The notes: generated by a model not told the origin, from the sequence alone. A DNA stretch of 64,000 nt from Planctobacterium sp047947135 (GCA_047947135.1 CP170457.1:1488001-1552000), one strand, 5' to 3'; numbered from the stretch's first letter, positions 55,348 through 64,000 are shown. A program made the numbers and translations.

Positions 55348-56306
55348 TGCGCGTTTGTGTCTCGCTGTTGTGGACAATGTTAATTGCGCCATTGTCGTTG
55401 GCGGATTGTCAACCACAGTTAAGAGACACTGAGGTTGACCTGCAACAGTTAAGAGAGGACGTGACTTACCTTGCCAGCGATGAGTTGAGTGGGCGAAAGT
55501 CAGGACAGGAAGGTGCAATACTGGCGCGTAAATTCATTGCGGGTCGATTCCAACAACTGGGATTGCTTACTGCCGATTTTCAGAAAGCAGATTCGACTAA
55601 TGAATTCTTTTCAGAATTTATCTTAGAAGGATTATTCAGCGACAAAATAGGTGTTAATGTTGTGGCTGTTATCCCCGGTCAGATGTACCCTGATGATGTT
55701 ATCGTGTTCACTGCACATTACGACCATTTAGGCACCCAAAAGGGTAAAATCTACCCTGGTGCTGATGATAATGCCTCGGGGGTTGGAGCGCTGTTGGCGA
55801 TGGCGGCAAAAGCCAGACATTCTCCTCCACAACATACCCACATCTATGTCGCTACAGAATATGAAGAGCAGGGACTTTACGGGGCAAAGGCCTTTGTTGC
55901 CGCCCCACCGGTACCTGTTGAAAACATAAAACTGAATATCAATATGGATATGCTGTCGCAACCAGGTTATCGCCATCAACTCTATATTGCCGGCACCCGT
56001 CAATCTCCTTGGCTAGCCGAACTACTGACAGCAGTTGTGGTGCAGCAGCGATGTACCCAGTTTGGGCACGATGGCCGCACTCGAAGTCGCTATAGTAGAG
56101 ATTTTATCGACTGGCGCAAGGCAAGTGACCATTGGGCCTTCATCAGAAAAGATATCCCCTATCTCTTTATTGGTGTGGGAGAACACCGCTTCTATCACCA
56201 ACCCAACGATTCAGTTGAGCAGATTGACTGGCCTTTTTATTTCAATGCAGTGCAAACCGTTGAAAATATCGTCGAAGTCATTGATCGTCATCAATTTGAA
56301 AACTAG
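55347..56306 (+). CDS. Exported M28-family zinc peptidase
   Basis: A 319-residue protein with a signal peptide (about 1-19, ending SLA before DCQ). Co-catalytic zinc ligands of the M28 family are readable: His in VFTAHYDHLG, Asp in PGADDNASGVG, Glu in ATEYEEQGLYGAKAF, Asp in NINMDML and His in RFYHQPNDSVEQID. It probably cleaves N-terminal residues from peptides in the periplasm. It is translationally coupled to the TPR lipoprotein gene. Confidence 0.92.
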   Translation: MRVCVSLLWTMLIAPLSLADCQPQLRDTEVDLQQLREDVTYLASDELSGRKSGQEGAILARKFIAGRFQQLGLLTADFQKADSTNEFFSEFILEGLFSDKIGVNVVAVIPGQMYPDDVIVFTAHYDHLGTQKGKIYPGADDNASGVGALLAMAAKARHSPPQHTHIYVATEYEEQGLYGAKAFVAAPPVPVENIKLNINMDMLSQPGYRHQLYIAGTRQSPWLAELLTAVVVQQRCTQFGHDGRTRSRYSRDFIDWRKASDHWAFIRKDIPYLFIGVGEHRFYHQPNDSVEQIDWPFYFNAVQTVENIVEVIDRHQFEN

Positions 56307-56330
56307 CCCTTTTAAATAACACACACCTGA

Positions 56331-56347
56331 TGCACATTCTTGGTGCA
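56331..56347. promoter_or_regulatory. NtrC box 1 of glnK
   Basis: TGCACATTCTTGGTGCA is a TGCAC-N7-GTGCA match with a perfect right half. It lies about 120-136 bp upstream of the predicted glnK start. Confidence 0.82.
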
Positions 56348-56360
56348 TGCCCCATGATGT

Positions 56361-56377
56361 TGCATTTCAACGGTGCG
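56361..56377. promoter_or_regulatory. NtrC box 2 of glnK
   Basis: TGCATTTCAACGGTGCG is a weaker NtrC site, 30 bp (about three turns) after box 1, as expected for paired enhancers. Confidence 0.68.
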
Positions 56378-56439
56378 AATCACCCGATACCTAGCCACCT
56401 GCAAAATCACAAACCTTTGAAAAATATGGACTTATTCGA

Positions 56440-56456
56440 TTGGCACAAGAATTGAA
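56440..56456 (+). promoter_or_regulatory. Sigma-54 promoter of glnK-amtB
   Basis: TTGGCACAAGAATTGAA has a perfect -24 element and TTGAA at -12, the same form as the pspA promoter. Transcription should start near 56467, 45 bp before glnK. Confidence 0.82.
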
Positions 56457-56511
56457 ACATGGAGGTAACAGGAACACACAAATTGCAAAATAATTAACGG
56501 GGAGCATAACC

Positions 56512-56850
56512 ATGAAACTAGTAAGTGCCATCATAAAGCCATTTAAGCTTGATGATGTTCGCGAAGCCATTTCAGACATCGGCGTTGATGGTTTGACTGT
56601 TACCGAAGTCAAAGGCTTTGGGCGTCAAAAGGGTCACACCGAACTGTATCGCGGAGCAGAATATCAAGTCGATTTTTTACCTAAAGTAAAACTCGAAATT
56701 GCTGTAGACGATGATCAGGTTGAACGTTTGGTCGAAGCGATCGCAAACGCCGCGAAAACCGGCAAAATTGGTGACGGAAAAGTGTTTGTTTTTGATTTGG
56801 AACATGCCGTTAGAATTCGAACTGGCGAAACCGATGGCGAAGCCATTTAG
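56512..56850 (+). CDS. glnK: Nitrogen regulatory protein PII (GlnK)
   Basis: A 112-residue PII protein. The T-loop reads GFGRQKGHTELYRGAEYQVD with the uridylylation site Tyr51, and the C-terminal ATP-binding motif is GKIGDGKVFVFDLEHAVRIR. It is trimeric and blocks AmtB when nitrogen is sufficient. It lies 16 bp before amtB, under a sigma-54 promoter with NtrC boxes. The linkage to amtB favours GlnK over GlnB. Confidence 0.97.
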   Translation: MKLVSAIIKPFKLDDVREAISDIGVDGLTVTEVKGFGRQKGHTELYRGAEYQVDFLPKVKLEIAVDDDQVERLVEAIANAAKTGKIGDGKVFVFDLEHAVRIRTGETDGEAI

Positions 56851-56866
56851 GTTATAGGGGGACACT

Positions 56867-58132
56867 ATGGAACAAGCATTTCATCTTCAATATGCAATAG
56901 ATACATTTTACTTTTTAGTGTGTGGCGCACTGGTGATGTGGATGGCAGCAGGTTTTGCCATGTTGGAAGCCGGGTTGGTACGCGCTAAAAACACCACCGA
57001 GATTTTGACCAAGAACGTCGCCTTGTTCGCTATTTCCTGCACCATGTACATGGTGTGTGGTTATATGATCATGTATGGCGGGGATTTATTCTTAGCCGGT
57101 ATTGAAGCGGTAGACGTGGGTGAAACACTGACTGGCTTTGCAGAGCGTGAAGACGGCTTTGAAGGTGGTTCAATCTACTCTGGTGCATCAGACTTCTTCT
57201 TCCAGGTAGTGTTCGTCGCTACTTGTATGTCAATCGTATCAGGTGCGGTTGCTGAACGCATGAAGTTATGGGCGTTTTTAATCTTCGCTGTATTTATGAC
57301 TGGCTTCATCTATCCAATGGAAGGTGGCTGGACATGGGGTGGTAACTCTGTATTTGGCATGTACACTTTAGGTGACCTTGGATTCTCCGACTTTGCTGGT
57401 TCCGGCATTGTGCATATGGCGGGTGCTGCTGCGGCATTATCTGGTGTCCTTTTATTGGGTGCACGTAAAGGTAAATACACTGCAGACGGTAAAGTAAACG
57501 CTATACCTGGTGCCAACCTGCCTTTGGCAACACTAGGTACATTCATTCTGTGGATGGGTTGGTTTGGCTTCAACGGTGGTTCAGTATTGAAACTCGGTGA
57601 TATCGCTAGCGCTAACTCTGTTGCCATGGTATTCCTCAATACCAATGCCGCTGCTGCGGGTGGTGCAATAGCTGCGCTTCTGGTCGCTAAAGTCCTGTTC
57701 AAAAAAGCGGATTTAACCATGGCATTAAACGGTGCGTTGGCCGGCCTGGTAGCAATCACGGCAGAGCCTTCAACGCCTACGGCGTTAGCTGCAACACTTA
57801 TCGGTGCTGTGGGTGGTGTGATCGTAGTATGTTCAATCGTAGGTCTTGATAAACTGAAAATTGATGATCCGGTGGGTGCCATCTCGGTACACGGGACGGT
57901 TGGTCTATTCGGTTTGTTAGTCGTGCCATTGACTAACAGCGATGTCAGTTTCACTGGTCAAATCATCGGTGCCTTGACTATCTTTGTCTGGGTGTTCGTA
58001 GCCAGCTTTATTGTCTGGTTTGTACTGAAAACCATCATGGGTATCCGTGTTAGCGAGGAAGAAGAGTATGAAGGCCTTGATAAAGTGGATTGCGGGTTGG
58101 AAGCCTACCCAGACTTCTCAATCAGAAACTAA
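56867..58132 (+). CDS. amtB: Ammonium channel AmtB
   Basis: A 421-residue membrane protein with eleven hydrophobic segments. Amt hallmarks are WMAAGFAMLEAGLVRAKNT, DFAGSGIVHMAGAAAALSGV (first pore His), FILWMGWFGFNGGSVLK and DDPVGAISVHGTVGLFGLL (second pore His). The C-terminal tail EEEEYEGLDKVDCGLEAYPD is the GlnK docking segment. It is co-transcribed with glnK. There is no cleaved signal peptide like that of E. coli AmtB. Confidence 0.98.
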   Translation: MEQAFHLQYAIDTFYFLVCGALVMWMAAGFAMLEAGLVRAKNTTEILTKNVALFAISCTMYMVCGYMIMYGGDLFLAGIEAVDVGETLTGFAEREDGFEGGSIYSGASDFFFQVVFVATCMSIVSGAVAERMKLWAFLIFAVFMTGFIYPMEGGWTWGGNSVFGMYTLGDLGFSDFAGSGIVHMAGAAAALSGVLLLGARKGKYTADGKVNAIPGANLPLATLGTFILWMGWFGFNGGSVLKLGDIASANSVAMVFLNTNAAAAGGAIAALLVAKVLFKKADLTMALNGALAGLVAITAEPSTPTALAATLIGAVGGVIVVCSIVGLDKLKIDDPVGAISVHGTVGLFGLLVVPLTNSDVSFTGQIIGALTIFVWVFVASFIVWFVLKTIMGIRVSEEEEYEGLDKVDCGLEAYPDFSIRN

Positions 58133-58205
58133 GACACAACCGCAAGCTTGTAAGGTGTACTACCTCAAACAAGTTGCTTAACACAAGTTGCAGGTTAATC
58201 TAATC

Positions 58206-58237
58206 AAAATCCCCGACACTACCGGGGATTTTTCTTT
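58206..58237 (+). terminator. Terminator of glnK-amtB
   Basis: AATCCCCG pairs with CGGGGATT around ACACTAC, followed by TTTCTTTTT. It is preceded by four A, typical of an intrinsic terminator. Confidence 0.92.
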
Positions 58238-58360
58238 TTAGCTGGAAAACGAACTGGCTCTGGGGTTACTCTTATAGCAACATCTATATTTATTGGTTTT
58301 GCTATTTCAACTGCTATTAAGCCAATGATTATTAAAACGTTTTAATGTAGAGGAATCGAT

Positions 58361-60064
58361 ATGGTTAGCCGCAGTTCCGCACTATTCTGGTTATTAATGC
58401 TATGTGTCATGTTTGTTATGTCGCCTGTCGTTGCTTACGATCGCATTACTGGAAAACATTTCGCCAGCCGTTCCGAAGTGATTGCGCAACATGGCATGGC
58501 AGCTACCAGTCAACCGTTGGCCACCCAGGTTGCGCTGGATGTATTAAAAGCCGGAGGTAATGCCATAGATGCGGCAATCGCCGCCAATGCCATGTTGGGG
58601 CTGGTGGAGCCAACGGGTTCCGGTATAGGTGGTGACCTGTTTGCCATTGTCTGGGATGCTAAAACCAAAAAGTTATACGGGCTAAACGCTTCCGGTCGTT
58701 CGCCAAAATCCTTAACGATGGCGCATTTTGACGAATTGGGATTATCTCGCATTCCGTCTTTTGGGCCTTTGCCAGTGTCAGTACCGGGGGCCGTCGACGG
58801 TTGGTATCAGTTGCTCGAGAAATTTGGTTCAATGCCAATGGCAGACTTATTGGGACCCTCAATTCAGTACGCCCGAAATGGTTTTCCAGTTTCCGAGTTA
58901 ATTGCCTTCTATTTTCAGCTGAATAAGGGGCGCATTGCGAAATATCCCGGCTTTGCAGATACCTTTATGCCCAATGGCGACGTACCTGAAAAAGGAGAAT
59001 TATTTCGTAATCCAAATCTAGCCGCCACTTACGAAAAAATTGCTACAGGTGGTCGCGATGCTTTTTACAAAGGTGATATTGCGCGCATTATAGCCGCCTT
59101 TATGAAAGAGCAAGGTGGCTTTTTGAATTATGATGATATGGCAAGCCACCAGTCAGAATGGGTCGAACCTGTTTCGACTAACTACCGTGGTTACGATGTA
59201 TGGGAGCTTCCTCCTAATGGCCAGGGAATTGCGGCGTTGCAGATTCTCAATGTTATGGAACTGTTTGATGTGGAAGGTATGGGTTTCGGCAGTGCCGAAT
59301 ACGTGCATGCCTTTGTTGAATCCAAAAAGTTGGCCTTTGAAGATCGTGCGCGCTTCTATTCTGATCCGGCATTCAATAAATTACCTGTGGACAGGCTGAT
59401 TTCTAAAGACTACGCCAAACAACGATTTGAGCTGATCGATCCTGGCAAAGCTGGATTACGCTACGATGCCGGTCCTTATCACGGAGATACCATTTATCTT
59501 ACAACCGCAGATAAGGATGGCAATATGGTGTCTTTGATTCAGAGTAATTATCGTGGAATGGGGTCAGGCATGATACCAACCGGACTAGGATTCGTGCTGC
59601 AAAATCGTGGCGAACTTTTTGCACTGGAGCCGGAACACTTCAATGCCTATGCTCCAGGTAAACGTCCTTTTCACACTATCATTCCGGCTTTTGTGACATA
59701 TCGCGGTCAGCCCTATATGAGCTTTGGGGTCATGGGCGGTGGTGCACAGCCACAAATGCATGCGCAGATCATTATGAACCACATTGATTTTGGTATGAAT
59801 ATTCAGGAAGCGGGTGATGCCCCGCGCATTTTACACTCAGGATCCAGTCAGCCGACCGGTGAAAAAATGAAAGATGGTGGTTATGTCAGCCTGGAAAATG
59901 GTTTTAGCGCAGCGGCCCGCCGAGCTCTTGTTCAAAAAGGGCATAGTCTGGTGGAGGTCTCTGGCTGGTTTGGTGGATATCAGGCGATTAAACGCGATCC
60001 AAAAACAGGCGTTTATTATGGTGCATCTGAAAGTCGTAAAGATGGACAAGCGGCTGGCTATTAG
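58361..60064 (+). CDS. ggt: Gamma-glutamyltranspeptidase
   Basis: A 567-residue Ntn-hydrolase that acts on glutathione in the periplasm. It has a signal peptide (about residues 1-25). Family motifs are GGNAIDAAIAANAMLGLVEP, GSGIGGDLFAIVWD and YLTTADKDGNMVSLIQSNY, where the Thr after DTIYL (about residue 377) should be the self-cleavage nucleophile that yields large and small subunits; PTGLGFVLQNRGELF and GVMGGGAQPQMHAQ follow. It may recover cysteine and glutamate from external glutathione. Confidence 0.93.
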   Translation: MVSRSSALFWLLMLCVMFVMSPVVAYDRITGKHFASRSEVIAQHGMAATSQPLATQVALDVLKAGGNAIDAAIAANAMLGLVEPTGSGIGGDLFAIVWDAKTKKLYGLNASGRSPKSLTMAHFDELGLSRIPSFGPLPVSVPGAVDGWYQLLEKFGSMPMADLLGPSIQYARNGFPVSELIAFYFQLNKGRIAKYPGFADTFMPNGDVPEKGELFRNPNLAATYEKIATGGRDAFYKGDIARIIAAFMKEQGGFLNYDDMASHQSEWVEPVSTNYRGYDVWELPPNGQGIAALQILNVMELFDVEGMGFGSAEYVHAFVESKKLAFEDRARFYSDPAFNKLPVDRLISKDYAKQRFELIDPGKAGLRYDAGPYHGDTIYLTTADKDGNMVSLIQSNYRGMGSGMIPTGLGFVLQNRGELFALEPEHFNAYAPGKRPFHTIIPAFVTYRGQPYMSFGVMGGGAQPQMHAQIIMNHIDFGMNIQEAGDAPRILHSGSSQPTGEKMKDGGYVSLENGFSAAARRALVQKGHSLVEVSGWFGGYQAIKRDPKTGVYYGASESRKDGQAAGY

Positions 60065-60074
60065 GCTATTTTGA

Positions 60075-60101
60075 TTGCCGGGTAGGGGAACTGCCCGGCA
60101 A
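60075..60101 (+). terminator. Hairpin after ggt
   Basis: TTGCCGGG (60075-60082) pairs with CCCGGCAA (60094-60101) around an 11-base loop. There is no T run. It is a probable 3'-end structure, with intrinsic termination less likely. Confidence 0.5.
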
Positions 60102-60147
60102 ACAACGATTTTGACCGTCACTCGGCTTTAAACACGAGAAGAGAACT

Positions 60148-61074
60148 ATGCCGCAACCGCAAAAAGGCATTTGTGCAGAACCCAATTTGCATGGATTGTT
60201 TTTAATGCTAAACGTGATCGATGAAGATGACTGCACTATTCGGCGCAAGCTGGCAGCAATACTGAGCATATTTAATCATTACGATGAAGAGCATTACGAG
60301 GCGATGATCTCGGGTGTCATTGCGGTAGGCAGTAACTATTGGATGGAATTGTATCCTGGAAGCATTCCTTTAGAGCTTGCACCATTTCCTGATATGCACT
60401 GTGAAGATCGCCATGCGCCAGTCGTACCCAGCGACCTGTATATTCAGATCCGGGCGGATCGTGCCGATGTCGTGCACGCCATCGGCATTGAAATCTACGA
60501 CTTGTTGCGACCACATGTGGAATTATTAGAGCAGGTTCAGGGCTTTCGTTACCTCGATGGTCGTGATCTGACCGGTTTTGTGGATGGCACTGAAAATCCC
60601 AGAGGACTGCACAAGCTTGATGTGGCTATTGTCGGTGATGAAGACCCCGAATTTGTGGGGGGCAGTTATATTCATATTCAGCGTTACCGTCACAATCTGG
60701 ATGGCTGGAACCAATTGGCGACTGATAAGCAGGAAGCCATATTTGGGCGCACCAAATCCGATAATATTGAATTTAAAGCCGAGCACAAAAAGCGTTTTGC
60801 TCATACTAAACGCACGAGCTTGAAAGATGACAATGGCAACAGTATCGAAATTCTTCGACAAAGCATGCCCTATGGTAATATGAAGGTTCAGGGCTTGTTC
60901 TTTGTGTCCTGCTGCCGAAGCTCGCAACCCTTTACGCGCATGTTGGAAAGTATGATCTTTGGAGACGAAGCTGGGGTATATGACAAAATGCTGGATTTTA
61001 CCACGGCCGAAACGGGTGCTGCTTACTTTGCACCTTCAATTGAGTTTATTAAACGCCAGGCAAAAGGCGAATAA
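60148..61074 (+). CDS. Dyp-type heme peroxidase
   Basis: A 308-residue heme peroxidase of the YfeX-like Dyp group. The GXXDG signature is DLTGFVDGTENPRG (about residues 140-153), where Asp acts in peroxide cleavage. The proximal His is probably in KKRFAHTKRTSLKD, and distal Arg in SYIHIQRYRHNL. No Tat or Sec signal is seen, so it is cytoplasmic. The start follows GAGAAGAGA. It is 83 bp after ggt and reads in the same direction. Confidence 0.92.
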   Translation: MPQPQKGICAEPNLHGLFLMLNVIDEDDCTIRRKLAAILSIFNHYDEEHYEAMISGVIAVGSNYWMELYPGSIPLELAPFPDMHCEDRHAPVVPSDLYIQIRADRADVVHAIGIEIYDLLRPHVELLEQVQGFRYLDGRDLTGFVDGTENPRGLHKLDVAIVGDEDPEFVGGSYIHIQRYRHNLDGWNQLATDKQEAIFGRTKSDNIEFKAEHKKRFAHTKRTSLKDDNGNSIEILRQSMPYGNMKVQGLFFVSCCRSSQPFTRMLESMIFGDEAGVYDKMLDFTTAETGAAYFAPSIEFIKRQAKGE

Positions 61075-61081
61075 GCTCACC

Positions 61082-62002
61082 TTAGGGCAACAGTGGTCGC
61101 CAGACACCACCTAAGTCCTCATCTTCAGAACCCATACTCATTATCGATTCTGGAGCGAGCGCTGCGGGACCGGCCAGCGCCTCTACTTTTAAGCCAGTAA
61201 TTTGCCAGCTTTTTTGCTGTGCTGGTTTGATAGCGACATTTTCATCGGCTATTTGCAAGTATCCTATTGACCAGATCAAAGAATTGAACGGCCCCAAGTC
61301 ACCTTTATCTTCGGTGGCTGAGGCCCAAACCATGCCATTGTCATCCAGATAAAGATCGGAAATGCTGCGATAGCCTTTCTTATTAGTCCATGAGCCTTGC
61401 GGTGTGACATCGATTGCGAACTGTTCTGGGGCATACCATTTGATAATATCGTTGGCGCTGAGGAGTTTGCCGGGCCTCAGTTTCCCGGAAGGATAGAGGC
61501 TGCTGCCGCCTCGTTCCCCAAGGATAACCCAGATATCATTGCGATGAGCGACACACAACAACCCTTCAAAATTATCACCAGTCATTTCTTCATCATTGCT
61601 TTGGTACAAAGGCAGCATGTAAACCGTGTTGACGGTGACACTGACATTTTCGACTGTAATATGAAAGATTCGACCATTTCGACCTTTCCAGTATCCGGAT
61701 TCAGATACTAGATACTGATTGATTGAATTGGGTAATTTGCACACGGATTCCAAATCACTGGCCTGTCCATCTGGGTGCTTCCATTCGTTTACGGTAAGTG
61801 ATGTGAAAGAGGGTTTTTTCTGCGCATGGAGGCTAAAAATACCCAGGCGGGCTCCTGTATGATGGGATTTCTTGTCCATGACCACTAAGTAGCGGTTAGC
61901 GTCCATTTGCGCCATACCACTGAAACCAATGTTGGTATCCCGAGCAAATACAATGCTGTTCAGAAGTAAGCAAAATACACAAGCAAACAAAGGTAATGGC
62001 AT
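61082..62002 (-). CDS. Exported hypothetical protein, propeller-like
   Basis: A 306-residue protein with a signal peptide (residues 1-20, ending VFA before RDT). The body has short beta-rich units with SDLESVCKLPNSINQYLVSE, EGLLCVAHRNDIWVILGERG and ISDLYLDDNGMVWASATED, which suggest a beta-propeller of the esterase-like / SdiA-regulated type. I cannot assign a function. The gene converges on the peroxidase gene with 7 bp between. Confidence 0.78.
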   Translation of the reverse strand: MPLPLFACVFCLLLNSIVFARDTNIGFSGMAQMDANRYLVVMDKKSHHTGARLGIFSLHAQKKPSFTSLTVNEWKHPDGQASDLESVCKLPNSINQYLVSESGYWKGRNGRIFHITVENVSVTVNTVYMLPLYQSNDEEMTGDNFEGLLCVAHRNDIWVILGERGGSSLYPSGKLRPGKLLSANDIIKWYAPEQFAIDVTPQGSWTNKKGYRSISDLYLDDNGMVWASATEDKGDLGPFNSLIWSIGYLQIADENVAIKPAQQKSWQITGLKVEALAGPAALAPESIMSMGSEDEDLGGVWRPLLP

Positions 62003-62146
62003 ATTTGTCGGAACTTCCCTCGTGTCTGCAATCGTGGTTTAGGACTTTAAGTTTAGACTAAATTACCTTAAAGACATCTACGTTCTTTAGCCCCTGCATA
62101 TTGTTAAATTTTAAAGGGTATTGCTGAGGTAAAAGGATATGTTGTA

Positions 62147-63028
62147 TTACTCATCCGCTGTCGCCAGTTGCATTAACCAGGATAAGAGTGTCTCAATTTG
62201 CTCAGATAGATGGCTACCACTCCGATAATGGATGGAAAAGTGTCCCCAGGGTAATTCGTAAGACCATGCTTTAATCGGAATAAGCAATCCCTGGCGAATA
62301 GCGTCATCCGCGATAAAACCACAACTGAGTGCTATTCCAAGCCCGCTAAGCGCTGCTTTTGATGCCAGAATGGTATTGCTGAAGTGTTGAATGTCGGTTT
62401 GCAGTGTATTGCCCAGCTTCTGAGCTTGCATCCAAAGTGCCCAATCCTGACCATTTTCCGAGCTGAATAAGCTGTGCTGTAGCAACGTCACTGGATCGTT
62501 TGGATCAATGTGTTCAAACAGAGTTGGGGTGCATACCGGATACCACTGTTCTACCCTCAGCTTTTGAGTAACGAAATTTGCAGGAACAGGCCAGGAACCG
62601 ATGACCACATCGTAATCCGCAGCATCAAAGTCCAAATCGCTAATGGCCATAGATAAGGCGACATCTATTCCTGGGTTTTGCTTTTTGAACCATGGCAATC
62701 TTGGTGCTAACCAGTCAACAGCGATAGCTGATTGGGCCATTACTTTTAGCTTTAATGTGTTTTGCTCTATCAGGTTGTGGGTTATCGCTTGCAGACGTTT
62801 AAATGAATCACTGGCAACAGAATAAAGCGCATCACCATAACAGGTCAGACTTACTTGATTGTTAGATCGTAAAAACAACTGCTTACCCAGTGCCTGCTCC
62901 AAAGATTTAATTTGATGACTTACGGCACTTTGGCTAATGCATAGTTCATTTGCTGCGCGACTAAAACTTAGGTGGCGGGCCGTGACTTCAAACGTTTGTA
63001 TCGCCTTTACAGAAGGTAATTTTTGCAT
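62147..63028 (-). CDS. LysR-family transcriptional regulator
   Basis: A 293-residue LysR regulator. The helix-turn-helix is at about residues 20-42 (SFSRAANELCISQSAVSHQI), with KSLEQALGKQLFLRSNNQVS after it; the start LPSVKAIQTFEVTARHLSFS resembles the GcvA subgroup. The effector domain is about 90-290. It is divergent from the methyltransferase gene (181 bp between), which is its most likely target. Confidence 0.92.
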   Translation of the reverse strand: MQKLPSVKAIQTFEVTARHLSFSRAANELCISQSAVSHQIKSLEQALGKQLFLRSNNQVSLTCYGDALYSVASDSFKRLQAITHNLIEQNTLKLKVMAQSAIAVDWLAPRLPWFKKQNPGIDVALSMAISDLDFDAADYDVVIGSWPVPANFVTQKLRVEQWYPVCTPTLFEHIDPNDPVTLLQHSLFSSENGQDWALWMQAQKLGNTLQTDIQHFSNTILASKAALSGLGIALSCGFIADDAIRQGLLIPIKAWSYELPWGHFSIHYRSGSHLSEQIETLLSWLMQLATADE

Positions 63029-63209
63029 AACTTAGGTATGAAATAATTTCATCAGGATATGTTTTATTATCACTTTAATTTATGTCTGGGTCTGTGTAAA
63101 TTGAGTTTTTACTTGTCAGGTGAAAGGCTTCTAGCTTTACTGATTTGAATATATGAGCCGCGCAATTTAAGGCGAGGCTTCAGTCGCTATCAATGGAGAA
63201 TATTTGAAA

Positions 63210-63953
63210 ATGCAAGAAATGCATCACAAGCTAATTTGGGTTGTATTGTTAACCTTATACCTAATTGCATTCCCGTCAATTGGTAAGGAAAAAGAGCTAT
63301 ACCAGTCTGCGATCAATAACCAGGACAGACTCGCCAGTGACCTGCAATATGATAGCAAGCGGAAACCTGCTGAAATTTTGCCTTTTACCCAAATAGGTAA
63401 GGGAAATAGAGTGCTGGAACTGGGTGCTGGCGGCGGTTATACCACTGAATTGTTAGCGCGAACAGTAGGTGACACCGGAAAAGTATTCGCACACTTTCTC
63501 TACGATAAAGAACGTCTGAAAGACAACCGATTGCCCAATGTGGTGCCAATGCGGGAACATTCGTTACATGATCTGGCTGAGGTGCTGACAGAGCTAAAAA
63601 TTGAAGACAGTCAGCTTGATGCGGTGGTGGTGTTCTTTGTGCTACACGATATTTACTTAAATAATGAAATGAGTGATGCACTTTTGACAACCTTGCACGG
63701 CGCACTTAAACCTGGCGGCAAATTTATCATTCTTGATAACGCAGCTAGAGCAGATTCCGGTCTGACACATATTGGCGATCTGCACCGCATCGGTGAGGAT
63801 TTTGTTATCTCAGTCATGACCGAAGCTGGTTTTAAGTTTGATGCTCAAAGTAATGTATTAAGAAATGAGGCGGATGATCGCACCAAACCCTGGGGAGACT
63901 TTAAAGGGCTTCAGGACCGTTTTGCTTTTCGCTTTGTAAAACCCGAAGATTAA
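63210..63953 (+). CDS. Exported SAM-dependent methyltransferase-like protein
   Basis: A 247-residue class I methyltransferase-fold protein with an N-terminal hydrophobic signal (about residues 6-25). SAM motif I is RVLELGAGGGYTTELLART; LDAVVVFFVLHDIYL and LKPGGKFIILDNAARADSGL fit motifs II-III. An exported enzyme using SAM would be unusual, since SAM is cytosolic; it may be membrane-anchored or use another ligand. The ATG at 63210 is preferred to a TTG two codons earlier because of GGAGAA. It is divergent from the LysR regulator. Confidence 0.85.
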   Translation: MQEMHHKLIWVVLLTLYLIAFPSIGKEKELYQSAINNQDRLASDLQYDSKRKPAEILPFTQIGKGNRVLELGAGGGYTTELLARTVGDTGKVFAHFLYDKERLKDNRLPNVVPMREHSLHDLAEVLTELKIEDSQLDAVVVFFVLHDIYLNNEMSDALLTTLHGALKPGGKFIILDNAARADSGLTHIGDLHRIGEDFVISVMTEAGFKFDAQSNVLRNEADDRTKPWGDFKGLQDRFAFRFVKPED

Positions 63954-63970
63954 AGGGGCAAGGAGCAATA

Positions 63971-64000
63971 ATGATGTTTTTCGAACTATCCCTATCCGTG
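63971..64000 (+). CDS. Start of a further gene, cut by the window end
   Basis: AAGGAGC followed by ATGATG opens a frame (MMFFELSLSV...) that runs off the window. It begins 17 bp after the methyltransferase stop in the same direction, so it is likely in the same operon. Ten codons do not allow identification; the hydrophobic start suggests a membrane or exported protein. Confidence 0.5.
   Translation, partial: MMFFELSLSV

Noticed and set aside
57310..57954. A 214-residue minus-strand frame over amtB
   Set aside because: Long only because of codon bias in amtB; no domain or ribosome-binding site.

Overview
The window is chromosomal DNA from a marine gammaproteobacterium, most likely a member of the Alteromonadaceae (Alteromonas/Aliiglaciecola/Paraglaciecola type). 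The evidence is the S6-S18-L9...DnaB gene order, moderate GC, a FabR-controlled aerobic desaturase, a split glnA / glnLG arrangement, and several small families (DUF2333, DUF5610, a TIGR03899-like protein) that I associate with that order. The species cannot be fixed by reading alone. Almost everything is housekeeping; the accessory part is the stretch just after the ribosomal RNA operon.

Layout. 1-5.4 kb: the end of the S6 gene, S18, L9 and a terminator, then an inserted BLUF photoreceptor and an ECF sigma / membrane anti-sigma / DUF4097 trio, then dnaB. 5.4-10.1 kb: YjbQ, CheX-like and Zur genes on the minus strand, dusA, and glutamine-dependent NAD synthetase. 10.3-13.7 kb: an envelope-stress (Psp) cluster with two sigma-54 promoters, one before two tiny uncharacterised genes and one before pspA, followed by a PspC protein, a small membrane protein and a DUF2333 protein. 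13.9-18.1 kb: cysJIH for assimilatory sulfate reduction. 18.1-28.6 kb: a TIGR03899-like protein, a c-di-GMP phosphodiesterase, a uracil-DNA glycosylase, sthA, a fatty-acid desaturase divergent from fabR with a readable FabR operator, trmA, a DUF5610 protein and a membrane-anchored RRM protein.

29.2-35.3 kb: a complete rRNA operon with two promoters, 16S, tRNA-Ile(GAT), tRNA-Ala(TGC), 23S, 5S and terminator. Downstream the sequence becomes unusual. There is an inverted, decayed copy of the 5S tail; a head-to-tail array of two full and one truncated IS630-type elements, each separated by a single TA; and then three tandem repeats of about 300 bp. Each repeat carries pieces of the 3' end of the 5S gene, and two also carry a terminator hairpin. 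A similar but single tail duplication follows tRNA-Ala. These tail repeats are the least explained structure in the window.

39.2-44.7 kb: a thioredoxin-like protein, ntrC (glnG), ntrB (glnL), a DUF4124 protein and glnA, with NtrC boxes and a sigma-54 promoter. 44.7-56.3 kb: typA/bipA, a MAPEG protein, an ABC exporter, a very large propeller-PAS-GGDEF-EAL sensor, a DUF2244 protein, a TPR lipoprotein and an M28 peptidase. 56.3-58.2 kb: glnK-amtB, again with NtrC boxes and a sigma-54 promoter. 58.3-64 kb: gamma-glutamyltranspeptidase, Dyp-type peroxidase, a secreted hypothetical protein, a LysR regulator, a methyltransferase with a signal peptide, and the first codons of a further gene.

How the parts work together. 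A nitrogen-limitation regulon can be read directly: NtrB/NtrC, glutamine synthetase, PII and the ammonium channel all carry NtrC boxes. A second sigma-54 circuit serves envelope stress. Unsaturated fatty acid supply is governed by FabR beside its desaturase target.
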